Origin: an uncultured Kordiimonas sp.
GTDB taxonomy: Bacteria; Pseudomonadota; Alphaproteobacteria; Sphingomonadales; Kordiimonadaceae
Length of the DNA: 64,000 nucleotides
Assembly (NCBI GenBank): GCA_947500295.1
Contig: CANMRM010000002.1
Span: 620,001 to 684,000 of the forward strand
Reading direction: 5' to 3'
In this document: piece by piece, positions 62,295-64,000 of the stretch
Numbering within the stretch: position 1 is the stretch's first letter
Layout: each line of letters opens with the position of its first letter
The notes under the pieces: model-generated
The model's database searches: none
What the model saw: only the letters and a program-made list of their open reading frames with translations
Told to the model about the DNA's origin: nothing
Program-made: the position numbers and the translations under genes

Positions 62295-63032
62295 TCAGGG
62301 GTTGGCGGCCGTTTGGGTTACGTCCAGACGTTCCCGGTTGGCGCTACGCAGCAACTCCAGCGTCTCCTTGTCTGTTCCAACATGGCATGCGACACCCAGT
62401 TCAGCGGCCTTCCAGTTGAACGCCAGCTCGGGTTGTGGCAGCCCTGCCTCTTTGGAGGCCTGCACAACACTTGTCCGCCCGGACAGCCACATATCGACCC
62501 GCCCTCCATACAAGAGCTTTGCCGCGGCAACATCGTCAACAGCTCTGGCCACAGGCTGGCCCAGCTCTTTTTCAAGAATGTCTGTTGCCGTGCTGTCCAT
62601 TTTACCGACCAGTGAATACCGCCGAAGATCCGCGAAATCGGAAATGCTGATTGCACTGTCCGGGCGTTTGAATATCGCCCAGCCGCCACTCAAAATAGGG
62701 CTGACCCATTCAAACTGTGCCTCGCGTTCCGGTGTTTTGTTGGCTGGAAAAATACAAACGTTTTTTTCTGATCTGGCCCGCCTGTATGCCCGGTTCCAGG
62801 GCAGCATCGAGAGCGAATAAGAAATACCAGCTGAATTCATCAGCCCCTCAACAACGTCGACAGCCAGCCCGGAAATTTGCCCGGTTGCCTCGTCCCGATA
62901 CGCGGCGGGGGGGTTTTGTTCAGTGAGCAGAATTAGCGACTTTTGGTTACCGTCCGCCTTTGCCGGAGCAGCCAGCAAAAAAGCAAATACGGCGAATATG
63001 GACCCATGTGCGTGCATAGAGATTCGTACCAC
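62295..63032 (-). CDS. Family 3-like extracellular solute-binding protein
   Basis: The 245-residue protein has a signal peptide (cleavage near PAKA-DG) and the bilobed SBP_bac_3 fold: LTEQNPPAAYRDEATGQISGLAVDVV, MLPWNRAYRRARSEKNVCIFP, then a hinge and C-terminal lobe. Such proteins bind amino acids or act as sensory inputs. No transporter gene is adjacent, so it may be orphan or serve in sensing. The frame begins with GTG 63032; ATG 63017 is a credible alternative start. Confidence 0.82.
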   Translation of the reverse strand: MVRISMHAHGSIFAVFAFLLAAPAKADGNQKSLILLTEQNPPAAYRDEATGQISGLAVDVVEGLMNSAGISYSLSMLPWNRAYRRARSEKNVCIFPANKTPEREAQFEWVSPILSGGWAIFKRPDSAISISDFADLRRYSLVGKMDSTATDILEKELGQPVARAVDDVAAAKLLYGGRVDMWLSGRTSVVQASKEAGLPQPELAFNWKAAELGVACHVGTDKETLELLRSANRERLDVTQTAANP

Positions 63033-63095
63033 GCCTGTTTTTACGGAACAAGAAGCGTCAAGTTGATCCTATGCAACTGAAAGACCCAGCCCCAT

Positions 63096-63641
63096 TCAAG
63101 GGGTGGAAGACGGACTGAACTTAAGTCCCAACTGCTGCAAAAGCACCAGCATGGCGTCCAGATCGAGCACGTTATCTGTATTTACAAGCTCGGCAAATTC
63201 CAGCCTGTCCAGCAATACAGGTTCTGCAATCATGTTGGCCTCTTCTTCAGGCACTGCCACTTTCTTGCAGTTCTTCGCAATGAAGATGTGTTTTTTCGCG
63301 GTGGTATATGCCATCGGATAGCATGTGGTGACATACTCCACGTCGCCCATGTATCCGGTCTCTTCCAGCAACTCCTTGCGAGCTGTTTCCGGGGGGGTGT
63401 CCCCTTCTTCCACCATGCCGCCGGGTAAATCGCACAGGAAACGACGCGGCCCGGGCCTGAACTGGCGCACCATGATGATATCACCCTCTTCTGTAACCGC
63501 ACCAACCACAGCAAACTCAGGTTCTTCCTTTATGAAGTAACAATACTCCTCATCCTCATGGACAAAAGTATGTTCTGCTACCGTCAGATATGGATCTGCA
63601 TAGAGGCTCTTGCGTTTTTTCCGAACAGGGGTGGATGTCAT
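63096..63641 (-). CDS. NUDIX hydrolase
   Basis: The 181-residue protein has the NUDIX box GMVEEGDTPPETARKELLEETGY near 80-102 with Asp for the first Glu and Lys for Arg. The preceding QFRPGPRRFLCDLPGG fits ADP-sugar pyrophosphatase relatives. ATG 63641 follows AAGG by about eight bases; an earlier in-frame ATG at 63752 adds unconserved sequence. The 208 bases beyond it to the divergent gene hold its promoter. Confidence 0.88.
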   Translation of the reverse strand: MTSTPVRKKRKSLYADPYLTVAEHTFVHEDEEYCYFIKEEPEFAVVGAVTEEGDIIMVRQFRPGPRRFLCDLPGGMVEEGDTPPETARKELLEETGYMGDVEYVTTCYPMAYTTAKKHIFIAKNCKKVAVPEEEANMIAEPVLLDRLEFAELVNTDNVLDLDAMLVLLQQLGLKFSPSSTP

Positions 63642-63849
63642 TGGGCGCCTTCTAACCTGAAACTCATCAGTGACGACAATGGTCCACACGAACAAAAACG
63701 GCAATCGCAAATAGTTTGTACATTGCCTTTGCCAGCTCCGAGAGGTCATCACTTGATTGCTTCCGCCTCATCAGCCCAACGTCCAGCCGCAAATCCATTG
63801 ATGGCGGCGCGGCAGTTGACGTTACTTTCTTCCTGAAGGGGACACTATT

Positions 63850-64000
63850 GTGAAAACGTTGCATCTTTGTTTGGCCTTGCTGATGACCGCCATCATGGCA
63901 GGGATTATACCTGCTCATGGCCAAAATCCGACACTGGAAGCGTTTCAGTTTTCAGGGTTGACTGCAGAGGACTTCTCACCGGGAACCCGGCAATATTTGG
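63850..64000 (+). CDS. Secreted protein, N-terminal part (cut by window end)
   Basis: A frame of 50 codons runs to the window end. It begins with GTG preceded by GAAGGGG and codes for a signal peptide (MKTLHLCLALLMTAIMAG...) with likely cleavage near AHG-QN. The mature part begins NPTLEAFQFSGLTAEDFSPG. Family not recognised from so little sequence. Confidence 0.65.
   Translation, partial: MKTLHLCLALLMTAIMAGIIPAHGQNPTLEAFQFSGLTAEDFSPGTRQYL

Noticed and set aside
1-64000. CRISPR arrays, insertion sequences, prophage genes or integrases
   Set aside because: I saw no spaced direct repeats, transposase, integrase or phage structural motif. The single tRNA shows no adjacent integrase or duplicated 3' end.

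Overview
The window is a gene-dense stretch of an alphaproteobacterial chromosome of moderate GC. The evidence is MipZ, DivK and PleD, a PyrB plus PyrC-like pair, an ATP12-type F1-ATPase chaperone, a degQ-rarA-crcB-rluC block, and the order plsY-dprA-topA-rnr-rpmG. Sodium-symporter-linked galactoside use and secreted M28 and PDZ-hydrolase enzymes fit a marine or Kordiimonas-like heterotroph, but the order-level placement is only a guess. I see no insertion sequence, prophage, CRISPR array or rRNA. No gene-free gap exceeds 300 bases. The largest (12057-12267, 24333-24562, 46742-46962, 63642-63849) lie mostly at divergent promoters or operon heads.

Layout. 1-8540: pyrimidine synthesis (pyrB 3' part, pyrC-like), plsY, dprA, topA and rnr, all on +. 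8573-15360: signalling and cell cycle, with a lone receiver protein, an Hpt/pseudo-receiver protein, rpmG, pleD-divK, a DUF3572 protein, a HAD-like protein, dinB and a small GGDEF protein. 15480-30312: housekeeping and stress genes (RidA-like, glycerophosphodiesterase, two acetyltransferase-like proteins, clpS-clpA, phosphohexomutase, a membrane J-protein coupled to mipZ, a Bax-like glucosaminidase, panC, a secreted M28 peptidase, a response regulator, mgtE).

30427-42031 is an accessory carbohydrate locus: 2-keto-3-deoxygalactonokinase, a galactose-dehydrogenase-type SDR, an SMP-30 lactonase, a FadR-type regulator, GH36 alpha-galactosidase, GH42 beta-galactosidase, a sodium:solute symporter, glpD and a KDPGal aldolase. 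Together they would take up galactosides, hydrolyse them, and oxidise galactose by the De Ley-Doudoroff route to pyruvate and glyceraldehyde-3-phosphate. The galactonate dehydratase step is not encoded here. All three divergent promoter regions of the locus carry the same 14-base AT-rich motif TCATATAWATVATA, which I read as the regulator's operator. Because glpD belongs to this set, galactosyl-glycerol compounds (floridoside, galactolipid head groups) are attractive substrates.

42128-46741 holds tRNA-Leu(GAG), an orphan FliN-like protein, lipB, a membrane LytTR regulator divergent from a secreted PDZ-alpha/beta hydrolase, and a cupredoxin/DUF4142 pair. 46963-57389 is a long minus-strand run with many overlapping starts and stops: DUF429, crcB, rluC, a HAD phosphatase, a membrane protein, ATP12, pccB, three small membrane genes including a TMEM175-like channel, pccA, argE and acyP. 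57473-64000 holds a membrane-anchored 5'-nucleotidase-like protein, rarA, a DegP-type protease, a solute-binding protein, a NUDIX hydrolase and the start of a secreted protein cut by the window end.
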